From the NCBI GenBank assembly GCA_012719075.1, contig JAAYBB010000066.1:24811-88810 (forward strand): DNA of 64,000 nucleotides. The letters run 5' to 3'. The notes beneath the pieces were generated by a model that saw nothing but the letters and a program-made list of their open reading frames with translations, was not told the DNA's origin and made no database searches. A program made the position numbers and the translations under genes. Numbering within the stretch: the stretch's first letter is position 1; the number at the start of each line of letters is the position of its first letter. The stretch comes from Clostridiales bacterium (GTDB lineage Bacteria; Bacillota; Clostridia; Oscillospirales; Feifaniaceae). Below, piece after piece: positions 40,206 to 50,458 of this stretch.

Positions 40206-42399
40206 CCACGTCCAGTACAAGAGCCGCATGAAGCAGGGCTCCTGGCTCACGGGGCTGATCACCGGCGTCCTGTTCTTCACGCTGCCGGTCGCGCTGGCCA
40301 TGACCATCGGCAACTTCTCCCGCCGCTATGACCTGCCCACGCTCGAGCAAAAGGTCCGCATGATCGAGAACTTCTACAGCAACAGCCTGGCGCTCGTGAT
40401 GAGCTTTTCGATCCTCTGCGCGGTGCTGGCGGCGCTGAACGCCTGGGGTTACCTCAATTCGAGAAAGCAGATCGACTTTTACCACAGCCTGCCGGTCCGG
40501 CGCGGGGCGCTGTTCGGCGCGGGCTTCGCCTTTGGACTGTCGGCCTTCCTGCTGCCCTTTGCGGCCATGCTGGCCCTCTCGCTGCCGGTGGCGGCCATCA
40601 ACGGCTACTCGGCGCTGCTACCCTGGAGCCTGATCGGCCGGTATGTCCTTCGGGTCCTCTACCTCTACCTCGCCGTGTTCTGCCTGTCCACGGCGGCCAG
40701 CATGCTGTGCGGCCACACGCTGGTCGCGCTGATGGGCACCGGCGTGTTCCTGATCGCGCCGCCCGTGCTGATCCTGCTGATCAACTACACCTACCAGGTG
40801 TACTTCGAGACCTTCTTTTCGAACTCGGTGCTGCTCGAAAGCCTGCTGCGCAGAAGCTCGCCGGTCGTCGACCTCTTCATGTCGCTGAATGACGACCGCT
40901 TCGGGGCGCTGTGGTGGGGGCTGCTGATCCTGCTGCTGGCCGGACTGTCGGCCTTCGCCTACGTCCGGCGCCCCTCCGAGGGGGCCGAGCGGGCCATCGC
41001 CTTCCCGGCCGCCCGCCCCTTTATCCGCTTCCCGCTGATCTTCATCGCCTCGCTCGGCATGGGCTACTTCTTCGAGTCCATCGGCGACTACGAGGGCTGG
41101 CTGCTGTTCGGCTTTGCCGCGGGCGCCCTGTTCATGAACATGCTGGTGCAGTGCATCTTCGACTTCGACATCCGCTCGGCCTTTAAGGGGCTTCGGTCGC
41201 TGGGCGTCTACGCCCTGTGCTTTGCCGCCTTCTTCTCGGTCTTCCGCTTCGACCTGTTCGGCTACGACCGCCGACTGCCCAAGCTCGAGCGGGTCACCTC
41301 GGCCGCCGTCGTGCTGGACAGCACGACCAGCCTGTTGTGGGCGGCCGACGGCGACTATTACGGCTATCACCGGAGCCCCACCTTCGACATGCTCGAGCGC
41401 GTGGCCAGCGACGACCCCGAGGTCATCCGCCTGGCGGTGGAGCTGGCCGAGGCAGCCGTGGCCAACCCCCTGCCCGAGGCGCCTGGGCAGCTCATCCTGT
41501 CCTTCCGCCAGGGGACGGGGCGGCTGACCCGCGCCTACCGGATCAGCGAGGAGGCCGCCGCCGCTGCCCTGCGGCAGCTTTACGACCAGCCGGCCTTCCG
41601 GAAAAAGCTGTACCCGATCTTCCGCGGGGACCTGCCCGCGCTGATCCAGGTCGACGCGTACGACCCCTTCCGCTACGACCGCGGCGCCAACTACCGCAGC
41701 GCCGAACTGATCGAGGAGCTGACCCAGGCGCTGCGGCAGGACGTTGAGGCCACCTCCGCCGACGCGATGGCACAGGCCCGCTGTGTGCTGATGCTGAGCT
41801 TCTACGACGAAAGGACCGCCCCGCCCGAAGACGACCGCTATACCGGCTACAACCGGCTCAGCACCTGCTCGGTCGCCGTCTTTGACAACTACCGCAACAC
41901 GCTGGAGGTGCTGCGCCGCCACGGCGTCCCGCTGCCCGAGCGCCTTTCGGCCAATGAGGTCGAGTCGGCCTCGGTCTCCTACTCGCTCGAGAGGCTGGCC
42001 GACCAGTACCCCGTCCTGCACCCCTACCTGGCGGTGCTGCCGCCCGCCGACCCCGAGTACCAGGGTGATCCCGAGCTGTATGCAAAATACCCCGAAAAGG
42101 TCTCCGTTTACGAGTCCGGCATCTCCCGCTACTGGAACAACTACACCGCCCGCGACAGCGCGCTGATCGCGGCCCTGCTGGAGTCGCTGGAGCCCCGCTC
42201 GGCCCTCTACCTCAACCCGCTGCGCAGGGAGACCATGGCGCTGAGCGTCAACCTGTTCGAGCCGGACGGGCTGACCTACTCGCTGCAGGAGACCGCCATG
42301 CTCGAGGGGGAGGTTCCGAACGAGCTGATCGAGGCCATCGCCGCCAACCTGCGCGAGACGCTGGCCATTGCGGCGGGGGCCCCCGAACAGGCCTCCTGA
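40180..42399 (+). CDS. ABC transporter permease with large non-membrane C-terminal region
   Basis: About 6-8 TM segments in the first ~380 aa then ~360 aa hydrophilic; overlaps the ATPase gene by 26 nt. Confidence 0.8.
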   Translation: MTSNGSFFDHVQYKSRMKQGSWLTGLITGVLFFTLPVALAMTIGNFSRRYDLPTLEQKVRMIENFYSNSLALVMSFSILCAVLAALNAWGYLNSRKQIDFYHSLPVRRGALFGAGFAFGLSAFLLPFAAMLALSLPVAAINGYSALLPWSLIGRYVLRVLYLYLAVFCLSTAASMLCGHTLVALMGTGVFLIAPPVLILLINYTYQVYFETFFSNSVLLESLLRRSSPVVDLFMSLNDDRFGALWWGLLILLLAGLSAFAYVRRPSEGAERAIAFPAARPFIRFPLIFIASLGMGYFFESIGDYEGWLLFGFAAGALFMNMLVQCIFDFDIRSAFKGLRSLGVYALCFAAFFSVFRFDLFGYDRRLPKLERVTSAAVVLDSTTSLLWAADGDYYGYHRSPTFDMLERVASDDPEVIRLAVELAEAAVANPLPEAPGQLILSFRQGTGRLTRAYRISEEAAAAALRQLYDQPAFRKKLYPIFRGDLPALIQVDAYDPFRYDRGANYRSAELIEELTQALRQDVEATSADAMAQARCVLMLSFYDERTAPPEDDRYTGYNRLSTCSVAVFDNYRNTLEVLRRHGVPLPERLSANEVESASVSYSLERLADQYPVLHPYLAVLPPADPEYQGDPELYAKYPEKVSVYESGISRYWNNYTARDSALIAALLESLEPRSALYLNPLRRETMALSVNLFEPDGLTYSLQETAMLEGEVPNELIEAIAANLRETLAIAAGAPEQAS

Positions 42400-42424
42400 T
42401 TCCCCAAAACCTGCAAAACGAACC

Positions 42425-42460
42425 AAGAGGCCGCGCTTTAAAAAGCGCGGCCTCTTGTCC
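42425..42460 (+). terminator. Rho-independent terminator of the GntR/ABC operon
   Basis: aagaggccgcgcttt-aa-aaagcgcggcctctt. Confidence 0.8.
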
Positions 42461-42517
42461 TGTCTTTTAGATGTATTCCCCGGCAAGCCCTCCCTGGAAA
42501 GGGACGCCCGATTGCCG

Positions 42518-43318
42518 TCATACGCCGGAGGGGCAGCTCCGCTCGTTGGGCCTATGTGCGTTGCCGATGCGCTCGGTAAAGGCGGCGGCAAAGGTCTCAT
42601 ATTCCTCGAAGTTCGTGTGGCGGGCCCCGGTGGGGCAGACCTTCACGCAGCGGAAGCAGGAGATGCAGCGCTCCTCCAGCGCCTCGGAGGAGGGGTCCCC
42701 ACGATCGATGGCCCCGGTGGGGCACAACTGCGCGCAAAGGCCGCAGAGGATGCAGGCCTCCTTGTCGATGTGGGGGACCAGGCGCTTTTTGACGACCTCA
42801 CGGTAGGGGCGGTTTCCCTTGACCGCGGGGGCCTCAATCTCATCGACCGAGGCGGCCTGCTCCAGCAGCGCCCCGGCCTGCCGGCCCAGCTGCCCGGCCT
42901 CGGACAGGTCCTCCGCCGTGGGGCGGTCGACGGCGATCTCGCCCCAGGTGTGCCGGCCGACGAAGGCGCCGGCCGCCACCGGCACAAAGCCGTTGGCCGA
43001 CAGCGTGTCCATGAGCTCGAGCAGCGCGTCGTCATAGGCCCGGTTGCCGTAGGTGACCGTGACGATCGCCGGCGTCCCGTCGCCCGTAAATTGCTTGAAG
43101 CGCTCAATGGCCACCTCGGGGATGCGGCCGGAGTAGACCGGCGCGCCGACCACCACCGCCTCGTCACGGGTGAAGCAATTCCGGTCGAGCGCAAAGTCGT
43201 TCGCGGTAATGTCGGCCTCGGCCAAAGCCAGGCCCATGCCGCCAGCCACGGCCAGGGCGATTTTTTTGCTGTTGTCGGTCGCGCTGAAGTAGATGGCCGT
43301 CACCTGTTTTACGTTCAT
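42518..43318 (-). CDS. EFR1-type flavodoxin/ferredoxin fusion protein
   Basis: IYFSATDNSKK flavodoxin start; CILCGLCAQLCP and CISCFRCVKVCP 4Fe-4S motifs. Confidence 0.88.
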   Translation of the reverse strand: MNVKQVTAIYFSATDNSKKIALAVAGGMGLALAEADITANDFALDRNCFTRDEAVVVGAPVYSGRIPEVAIERFKQFTGDGTPAIVTVTYGNRAYDDALLELMDTLSANGFVPVAAGAFVGRHTWGEIAVDRPTAEDLSEAGQLGRQAGALLEQAASVDEIEAPAVKGNRPYREVVKKRLVPHIDKEACILCGLCAQLCPTGAIDRGDPSSEALEERCISCFRCVKVCPTGARHTNFEEYETFAAAFTERIGNAHRPNERSCPSGV

Positions 43319-43545
43319 CTGTCCCACCCTCTCGCATGCTGTTTTTCAGGATTTTATGCCGCGCCCCGTGCGGGCGCGGCCAACCTGCACGACTAGGTAT
43401 CCGTTCCGGCCAAAACATGCATTTTTCAACCGGCGCCTTCGTTCATTTTTTACTTGGCACTGACACGCACATGGGTATCAAACTTGTATAACACAGGGTG
43501 CGCAAAAATACAAGGGCTTTTGCAGGGCGGAATCGGGATCGTCAA

Positions 43546-44151
43546 CTACCCATCACAGGCATGCCAGCGGTAGTCATGATCCATTGCGCCGGGTTGATAT
43601 TTGTATAGGATCTGTCCGCCCTTGTCGTAGGCGGTTGCAAGAACCGGAGAAATGACGTTGCCAAGGGGAAAGATGACGATGCCATCCACAGGCACCGGGC
43701 GTGTCTGCCCCGGCTGTGCATCCGGGAGGGTCTGCCCCTGCACCGCGCCGAGTATTTCGCCGGGTTTTACGGCTGTGATATGGTGCACGGCCGGATCTTG
43801 GCTTCGAAACGAGACAAAGGTGATGAACTCCCTGCGGTCGCGTACGAAGCCCTGGCAGAGCGTTTCAATCTTGTCCCCGTATTTTTCAGCATGGAACGTA
43901 TCCCGCATGGCACGCCAAAGGCCAACCAAACTTTTTTTCACGGGAATGGTGCGGATCACATCCTGCTCTTCAAAAAAGACCAATATGTAGTCGCCCAGTG
44001 CAGACTCTCCAATGCAGGTGGATTCCTCATTGTAGGATGCGTTTTTCATGGCGGCTTTGAGGGGGGTCAGGCTCAGGCCGTTGACTAGGATGAGGAACAC
44101 AAGCAGCAGCAGGAGTCCCAGGGCGCCAACGGCGAAGTTTCGTCTCTTCAT
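43546..44151 (-). CDS. Membrane-anchored hypothetical protein
   Basis: N-terminal TM helix NFAVGALGLLLLLVFLILVNGL; no family recognised. Confidence 0.55.
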   Translation of the reverse strand: MKRRNFAVGALGLLLLLVFLILVNGLSLTPLKAAMKNASYNEESTCIGESALGDYILVFFEEQDVIRTIPVKKSLVGLWRAMRDTFHAEKYGDKIETLCQGFVRDRREFITFVSFRSQDPAVHHITAVKPGEILGAVQGQTLPDAQPGQTRPVPVDGIVIFPLGNVISPVLATAYDKGGQILYKYQPGAMDHDYRWHACDG

Positions 44152-44294
44152 GAATCCCCCCTATTGCACATTATGGCATAGAAAAATGACGAGCCCCGCG
44201 CCCCGTGCGGGGAGCGACGCAAGCGACTGCCCGGCCGTACAGGTGGTTTGACCGTTCAATTCCCCACGCTTCCCCCACGCCCACGCGCCGGTGC

Positions 44295-45389
44295 TCACAC
44301 GTTGAAGCGGAACAGCGTGACGTCGCCGTCCTGCATCACATAGTCCTTGCCCTCGCTGCGCACCAGGCCCCGCTCCTTGGCGGCGGCCAGGCTGCCGCAG
44401 GTCATCAGCGTGTCGTAGGCGATGACCTCGGCCCGGATGAAGCCGCGCTCGAGGTCGGTGTGGATCTTGCCGGCCGCCTGGGGCGCCCTGGTGCCCTTTC
44501 GGATGGTCCAGGCCCGCACCTCGGGCTCGCCGGCCGTCAGAAAGCTGATGAGCCCCAGCAGGCGGTAGCAGGCGGTCACCATGCGGTCGAGGCCGCTCTG
44601 CTCCAGCCCGATGTCGGCCAGAAACAGCGCCTTTTCCTCCTCCTCGAGCAGCGCGATCTCCTCCTCGAGCTTGGCGCAGACCGGCAGCACCTCGGCCGCC
44701 TCGGCCGCGGCGTGTGCGCGCAGCCGCAGCAGCGGCGCCAGGGTGTCGAGCCCGGCGCGAAAGTCCTGCTCGCCGAGGTTGGCGGCGTAGACGACCGGCT
44801 TGGTGGTCAGCAGCTGGGCGCCGCGCACGATGGCCATCTCCTCCTCGCCGGCCGGCAGACTGCGGGCGGGCTGCCCGCCCTCGAGGTGGCGGTACAGCCG
44901 CTCAAACAGCGCCACCTCGGGCAGCAGCTTGGCGTCCCCCTTGGCCGCCTTTTTGGCGCGGTCGATGCGGCGCTCGCAGGTCTCGAGGTCGGCAAACACC
45001 AGCTCGAGGCCGATGGTCTCGAGGTCGCGCATCGGGTCGACTCTGCCGTCCACATGGCTGATGTTGTCGTCCTCAAAGCAGCGCACCACGTGCACGATGG
45101 CGTCGACCTCGCGGATGTGGGAGAGGAACTTGTTGCCCAGCCCCTCCCCCTTGGAGGCGCCGCGCACCAGCCCGGCGATATCCACGAACTCGACGGTAGC
45201 CGGCGTGACCTTTTTGGGGTGGTAGAGCGCGGCCAGCTTGTCGAGGCGGGGGTCGGGCACCGCCACGACGCCGACGTTGGGCTCGATGGTGCAAAACGGA
45301 TAGTTGGCCACGCCGGCGCCGGCGTTGGTGATGGCGTTGAACAGCGTGCTCTTGCCCACATTGGGCAGGCCGATGATCCCGAGCTTCAT
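44295..45389 (-). CDS. ychF: Redox-regulated ATPase YchF
   Basis: MKLGIIGLPNVGKSTLFNAITNAGAGVANYPFCTIEPNVGVV; DIAGLVRGASKGEGLGNKFL. Confidence 0.97.
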   Translation of the reverse strand: MKLGIIGLPNVGKSTLFNAITNAGAGVANYPFCTIEPNVGVVAVPDPRLDKLAALYHPKKVTPATVEFVDIAGLVRGASKGEGLGNKFLSHIREVDAIVHVVRCFEDDNISHVDGRVDPMRDLETIGLELVFADLETCERRIDRAKKAAKGDAKLLPEVALFERLYRHLEGGQPARSLPAGEEEMAIVRGAQLLTTKPVVYAANLGEQDFRAGLDTLAPLLRLRAHAAAEAAEVLPVCAKLEEEIALLEEEEKALFLADIGLEQSGLDRMVTACYRLLGLISFLTAGEPEVRAWTIRKGTRAPQAAGKIHTDLERGFIRAEVIAYDTLMTCGSLAAAKERGLVRSEGKDYVMQDGDVTLFRFNV

Positions 45390-45497
45390 TTGTAACGACC
45401 CCTTTCCGCGAAAGGGCGGTCCCCGCCGCCGCAGCGGAGGGCGCGGCCGGCGGCGTGGCGATCCCGCCCCTGCCCGCTCCCCTTTTTTGCTGTCTTC

Positions 45498-45526
45498 ATT
45501 ATAGCGCGGGCCCCTATTTTTCGCAA
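45498..45526 (-). promoter_or_regulatory. Sigma-A promoter of ychF
   Basis: Minus strand TTGCGA, 17-nt spacer, TATAAT. Confidence 0.6.
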
Positions 45527-45691
45527 CCGATGTACTTTGCCATCCAATTGCGCTATAATAAAGACTAATGAAACGCTCGCGCGCCGCCCGTGCCGGCCCG
45601 CCGCTCCCCGGCGGCCCGCCCGGACCCCGGCCATCAAACGGGGCGGCCGGCCGAACGGCCCCGCCGCCCAATCTTTGGAGGGTTGGAGCCT

Positions 45692-46387
45692 ATGGAAAAT
45701 CTCAAGCTGCTGGTTGTCGACGACGACAAGAACATCTGCGAGCTCCTGCGCCTCTACCTGGTCAAGGAGGGCTACGGCGTCGTGTTGGCGCAGGAGGGCC
45801 ACCAGGCGCTCTCGCTCTTTGCCAGGGAGCAGCCCAACCTGGTGCTGCTCGACATCATGCTGCCCGGCCTGGACGGCTGGCAGGTCTGCCGCGAAATCCG
45901 CCGGACCTCCGAGGTCCCCATCATCATGATCACCGCCAAGGGCGAGACCTTTGACAAGGTGCTGGGGCTCGAGCTCGGGGCCGACGACTACATCGTCAAG
46001 CCCTTCGACACCAAGGAGGTGGTCGCGCGCATCAAGGCCGTGATGCGCCGCATCGGCACGCGGGACGGCGGCCGCAGCCCGCAGGAGGTCAGCTACGACG
46101 GCCTGACCGTCAACCTGGCCAACTACGAGCTCAAAATCCGCGGGCGGCCGGTGGACGCCCCGCCAAAGGAGCTGGAGCTGCTCTACCACCTGGCCTCCAA
46201 CCCCGGCAAGGTCTACACGCGCAACCAGCTGCTCGACGAGGTCTGGGGCTACGACTACTTCGGCGACTCCCGCACCATCGACGTACACATCAAGCGCCTG
46301 CGCGAAAAGCTGGACGGCGTCTCGGACAAGTGGGACCTCAAGACGGTCTGGGGCGTGGGCTACAAGTTTGAGCTGCTGGAGGGCTGA
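45692..46387 (+). CDS. OmpR-family response regulator
   Basis: KLLVVDDDKNICELLR; VLLDIMLPGLDGWQ; C-terminal winged helix VWGYDYFGDSRTIDVHIKRLREKL. Confidence 0.95.
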   Translation: MENLKLLVVDDDKNICELLRLYLVKEGYGVVLAQEGHQALSLFAREQPNLVLLDIMLPGLDGWQVCREIRRTSEVPIIMITAKGETFDKVLGLELGADDYIVKPFDTKEVVARIKAVMRRIGTRDGGRSPQEVSYDGLTVNLANYELKIRGRPVDAPPKELELLYHLASNPGKVYTRNQLLDEVWGYDYFGDSRTIDVHIKRLREKLDGVSDKWDLKTVWGVGYKFELLEG

Positions 46388-46589
46388 TCCGCGCGCTGAG
46401 CAGGCGGCGCTGCCGGCCCCTGAAAGCTGCCAAGCCCCCCTGTCAGGCTTCGCCCTGCTCCGGGCCGGGTCCGCGCGCGCAAGCATTCCCGGCGGCGGGC
46501 CGACGCCCGTCCGGAGGGATGACGGGGCCGGGCGCAAGTGAGACGCCGCGCAGGGCGGGCCCGGGCGATCACGCTTTGGTTTGAGGAGG

Positions 46590-48086
46590 ATGCATTTGAA
46601 CTCCAGGGTGTCGACCAGGTATATGGCCCAGATCCTCTTTGTCGTCATTTTTGGCTTTGTCGGGCTGGGGGCCTCCTTTTTCATCCTCTCGGAGACCTAC
46701 ACCAGGAAGCAGGCGACCGACGAGATGCTGCTCGAGGCCGACCGGCTGTCCGGCCTGGTCGCCGAGCTGCCGCGGCTGGAGATGCCCTTTCCGGCCGCAC
46801 TGCAGCACGACCTCGACTGGATTGCCGCCTCGGGCGAGCGGGAGGTGCTGCTGGCCGGCACGCAGGGGCAGGTGCTGATGACCTCGGCCTCGGCCTCTCC
46901 GATGCAGGGCTGGCTGCTGCCCGACGAGCTGCTGGCGCAGCTGCGGCGGGGCGAGCCGCTGATCGGCGGCCAGGTGCCCGAGCTGTTTGCGGCCGACCAG
47001 GTCGTGGTGGCCGTCCCGCTGCGCCACCGGGACCGCTTTGTCGGCGCCGCGCTGCTGGCCACCCCGCCCGGCGGCATCTCGGCTTCGGTGGGCAACTATA
47101 TGCGGGTCTTTGCCATGTCGGCCTACGGCGTGCTGGCCGTGACGCTGGCCATCCTCTATTTCACGACCGAGCGCATGGTCAAGCCGCTGCGCAGCATGAG
47201 CCACGCCGCCCGGCGCTTTGGGCAGGGACAGTTCGACGTCCGCGTGGAGGTGGGCGGCGACGACGAGATGGCCGAGCTGGCCGTGGCCTTCAACAACATG
47301 GCCGACTCGCTGGCCAAGAACGAGGAGATGCGGCGCAGCTTCATCGCCAACGTCTCCCACGACCTCAAGACCCCGATGACCACGATTGCCGGCTTTGTGG
47401 ACGGCATCCTCGACGGCACCATCCCGGTCGAGCTCGAGCTCCACTACCTCGGTCTGGTGTCGGACGAGGTCATGCGGCTCTCCCGCCTGGTCAACACGCT
47501 GCTCGATTTGGCCAAGTTCGAGACCGCCGAGGTGGAGCTGCGCATGGGGCCCTTCGACCTCTGCGAGACCGTGAGCCAGGTGCTGATCTCCTTTGAGCGC
47601 GGCATCGGCGACAAGCGCCTCTCGCTCAACCTGCTGTTCGGCGAGGAGCCCATCACGGCGCGCGGAGACGCCGACGCGGTCCACCGCGCCCTGTACAACA
47701 TCATCGACAACGCCATCAAGTTCACGCCCTACGGCGGAGAGCTGGCCGTCATCGTCGAGGAGCACGACAAGATGGCCTGGTGCACCGTGCGCAATTCCGG
47801 GGAGGGCATTCCCAAGGAGGATTTGCCCAACGTGTTTGACCGCTTTTTCAAGAGCGACCGCTCCCGCAGCCTCGACCGGCGGGGCTCGGGGCTGGGGCTC
47901 TACATCGCCAAGACCATCGTGGACCGCCACGGCGGCACGATTCGGGCCGATTCGTCCGAGGGCGCCTACGCGGCCATCACCTTTTCGCTGCCCCTCTACC
48001 AGCAGCGCAGCGCCGTGCCCGGCATTGGCGCGCTGACCGGAAAGGGGCGGGAGGAGCCGAGGAGCCGCGAGCTCCCGACCGACTGA
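46590..48086 (+). CDS. Sensor histidine kinase with HAMP domain
   Basis: H-box FIANVSHDLKTPMTTIAGFVDGI; NIIDNAIKFTP; RGSGLGLYIAKTIVDRHGG. Confidence 0.95.
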   Translation: MHLNSRVSTRYMAQILFVVIFGFVGLGASFFILSETYTRKQATDEMLLEADRLSGLVAELPRLEMPFPAALQHDLDWIAASGEREVLLAGTQGQVLMTSASASPMQGWLLPDELLAQLRRGEPLIGGQVPELFAADQVVVAVPLRHRDRFVGAALLATPPGGISASVGNYMRVFAMSAYGVLAVTLAILYFTTERMVKPLRSMSHAARRFGQGQFDVRVEVGGDDEMAELAVAFNNMADSLAKNEEMRRSFIANVSHDLKTPMTTIAGFVDGILDGTIPVELELHYLGLVSDEVMRLSRLVNTLLDLAKFETAEVELRMGPFDLCETVSQVLISFERGIGDKRLSLNLLFGEEPITARGDADAVHRALYNIIDNAIKFTPYGGELAVIVEEHDKMAWCTVRNSGEGIPKEDLPNVFDRFFKSDRSRSLDRRGSGLGLYIAKTIVDRHGGTIRADSSEGAYAAITFSLPLYQQRSAVPGIGALTGKGREEPRSRELPTD

Positions 48087-48245
48087 CGCAATTTTGTCAG
48101 GCGCTTTCGGAATAAGAGAGGCCCCGCTGCGGACAGAATAGGGGAGGACGGCCGTCCGCCCGCACGCCCTGCGGCGCTGTGGACGGACTTCCCGTTTGCC
48201 TGCCCGCCCGGCCGGGCGATTTTGACAACAGGAGGCTTTTCCAAA

Positions 48246-49574
48246 ATGCGGGAAGACAGAGATCCCACGGCGTGGGAACAGCAACCGGACGGATGGTCTT
48301 TTGACGACGACGGCCGCGGCGCTTCCGGCCCCGGCTACAACCCGGACCGGCGCCACGAGGCCTGGACCGGCGGCGATGCCCCCCCGCCGGGCGGGTCCGT
48401 CCGCCGGCGCGGCCGGGGCCCCAAGGTCTTTTTGCTCGCGCTGCTCTCGCTGTTTCTGGTCGGCCTGATGGCCCTCGGCTTCTCGAGGCTGCTGTCCGAC
48501 CTGCCCGATCCGCCCCCGCTGGGCTCGCCGTCCCCCGGCGGGACCCCGCAGCCCGACGAGCCGCCGCCCGACGCCAGGGGGCCGGTGGAGACCCTCTTCG
48601 GCACAGGCGACCTGCCGCGGCTGGCCATTGAGGACCGGCCGCAGTCGGCCATCTACAGCACGCAGGCCGGCGGGCTGACCATCCCCGAAATTGCGGCCAG
48701 CGTCGGCCCGTCGGTGGTGGGCATCGTCTCGGAGAGCCCCTACAGCCTCTCCTACGGCTCCGGCATCATCATCAGTGAAAACGGCTACATCGTCACCAAC
48801 GCCCACGTGCTGAACAGCGGCGCCACCATCACGGTGGTGACCGACCTGCCGCAGGAGTATGCGGCCAGCGTGGTGGGCATCGACAAGAAGACCGACCTCG
48901 CGGTGCTGCGCGTCGAGGCCGACGACCTGCCGGCCGCCGTCTTCGGCAACTCCGACCAGCTGGTGGTGGGCGATCTGGCCGTGGCCATCGGCAACCCCAT
49001 GAGCATGGAGCTGTTCGGCTCGGTCACGGCCGGCATCATCTCGGCGCTCGACCGCAAGATCACGCTGGAGGACCGCACCATGACGCTGCTGCAGACCGAC
49101 GCCGCCATCAACCCCGGCAACTCGGGCGGCGCGCTGGTCAACGCCTACGGGCAGGTGGTCGGCATCAACTCAATCAAAATGATTTCGGACAACTACGAGG
49201 GCATCGGCTTTGCCATCCCCTCAAACAGCGCCATGCCCATCATCGAGGCGCTGATCACGCACGGCTACGTGCCCGGCCGCCCAGTGGTCGGCATCGTGGG
49301 CGAGGACATCAGCGCCTACTACGCAAGCTACTGGAACGTGCCGCGCGGGGTCTATATCCACGGCACCACCGAGGGGACCGACGCCCACGGCAAGGGCCTC
49401 AAAAAGGGCGACATCATCATCGCCATCAACGGCCTGCCCATCGAGAACATGGCCCAGTTCAACCTCGAAAAGGACCTCCACCAGACCGGCGAGACCGTGA
49501 CGCTGACCGTCTACCGCAACGGGCAGACCTTCACAGTGGACATCCTGCTGACCGAGGCCGGCCCCCCTGCCTGA
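48246..49574 (+). CDS. HtrA/DegP-like S1C serine protease with PDZ domain
   Basis: TM anchor; GSGIIISENGYIVTNAHVL; DLAVLRV; TDAAINPGNSGGALVNAYGQVVGIN. Confidence 0.95.
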   Translation: MREDRDPTAWEQQPDGWSFDDDGRGASGPGYNPDRRHEAWTGGDAPPPGGSVRRRGRGPKVFLLALLSLFLVGLMALGFSRLLSDLPDPPPLGSPSPGGTPQPDEPPPDARGPVETLFGTGDLPRLAIEDRPQSAIYSTQAGGLTIPEIAASVGPSVVGIVSESPYSLSYGSGIIISENGYIVTNAHVLNSGATITVVTDLPQEYAASVVGIDKKTDLAVLRVEADDLPAAVFGNSDQLVVGDLAVAIGNPMSMELFGSVTAGIISALDRKITLEDRTMTLLQTDAAINPGNSGGALVNAYGQVVGINSIKMISDNYEGIGFAIPSNSAMPIIEALITHGYVPGRPVVGIVGEDISAYYASYWNVPRGVYIHGTTEGTDAHGKGLKKGDIIIAINGLPIENMAQFNLEKDLHQTGETVTLTVYRNGQTFTVDILLTEAGPPA

Positions 49575-49600
49575 CCTGCGCCCGAGAAAGGAGTCCCCAC

Positions 49601-50440
49601 ATGACACACATCCGCCGCATCGGCCGTCCGGCCGCGCTGCTGCTCTGCCTGCTGTGCGGCCTTGCCGCCTGCACACCAAAGGAGCCCGCCCGGGACACCC
49701 TGTTGGAGAGCAAGGGGTACACGCTCACGCTGCCCGAGGACTTTTACGCCGGGGTCACGGCCACGCCGGCCGAAGAGCTGGATGCATACACCCTCTTTGA
49801 ATTTTACCAGACCGCGACGGCCGAGCGCACGCCCGGCGCCGGCCTGCTGTTTCGAATTGCGCGGCGCACGCCGGCCGAGTTTGAGCAGTACTGGCCGGGG
49901 GCCGACCCGATCGGCGGCGTCACCCACTTCGCCAGGGACGACCAGTACTACTACTCCGTCGTGACCCCGACCGACGTGCAGGCCGACCCCTCGGTCATGG
50001 AGGACTACCAGGCGCTGTTTGCACAGCGCGAGGCCATTTTGGCCGACTTCATTGCGCAAAACGACCTGACCCCCTACGACCACCACGCGGCGGTCTACGC
50101 CTCCGACTACACCTATCCGGGCGCCCACGCGCTGTTCTCGGTCACCCTCTCGAACGATGCGGTGTTCGAGGTCGTGCTCTCGAAGCCTGTCCGGCAGGAC
50201 GAGGGCGGCATCTGGTGCGTCGAGCGCATGCACGACGCCTACGGCAACACCTATATCGCCATGCCGCAGACCGACGTCACGGCCATCGAGTATTACACGC
50301 AGCTGCAGGCCGAGGCCGACCAGGGCCACCGGCCCGGGCTGCTCGACCCCGCCGACGTGGCGCTGACCTACCTCGACGAGGTGTGGGACTTTGCCCCCCA
50401 CATCGCCGACACCCGCCTGACCTATGTGGAGGCCCCGTGA
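49601..50440 (+). CDS. Predicted lipoprotein of unknown function
   Basis: Lipobox LLCGLAAC after basic/hydrophobic N-terminus. Confidence 0.75.
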   Translation: MTHIRRIGRPAALLLCLLCGLAACTPKEPARDTLLESKGYTLTLPEDFYAGVTATPAEELDAYTLFEFYQTATAERTPGAGLLFRIARRTPAEFEQYWPGADPIGGVTHFARDDQYYYSVVTPTDVQADPSVMEDYQALFAQREAILADFIAQNDLTPYDHHAAVYASDYTYPGAHALFSVTLSNDAVFEVVLSKPVRQDEGGIWCVERMHDAYGNTYIAMPQTDVTAIEYYTQLQAEADQGHRPGLLDPADVALTYLDEVWDFAPHIADTRLTYVEAP

Positions 50441-50458
50441 ATAACCCTTTGGAGGTCG

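Noticed and set aside
40618-42600. 660-aa minus-strand ORF antisense to the ABC permease
   Set aside because: Shadow ORF; the plus-strand permease is in an operon with regulator and ATPase
46569-48806. 745-aa minus-strand ORF antisense to the histidine kinase
   Set aside because: High-GC shadow ORF, low complexity (H, R, G, V rich); the plus strand encodes a clear histidine kinase and HtrA start
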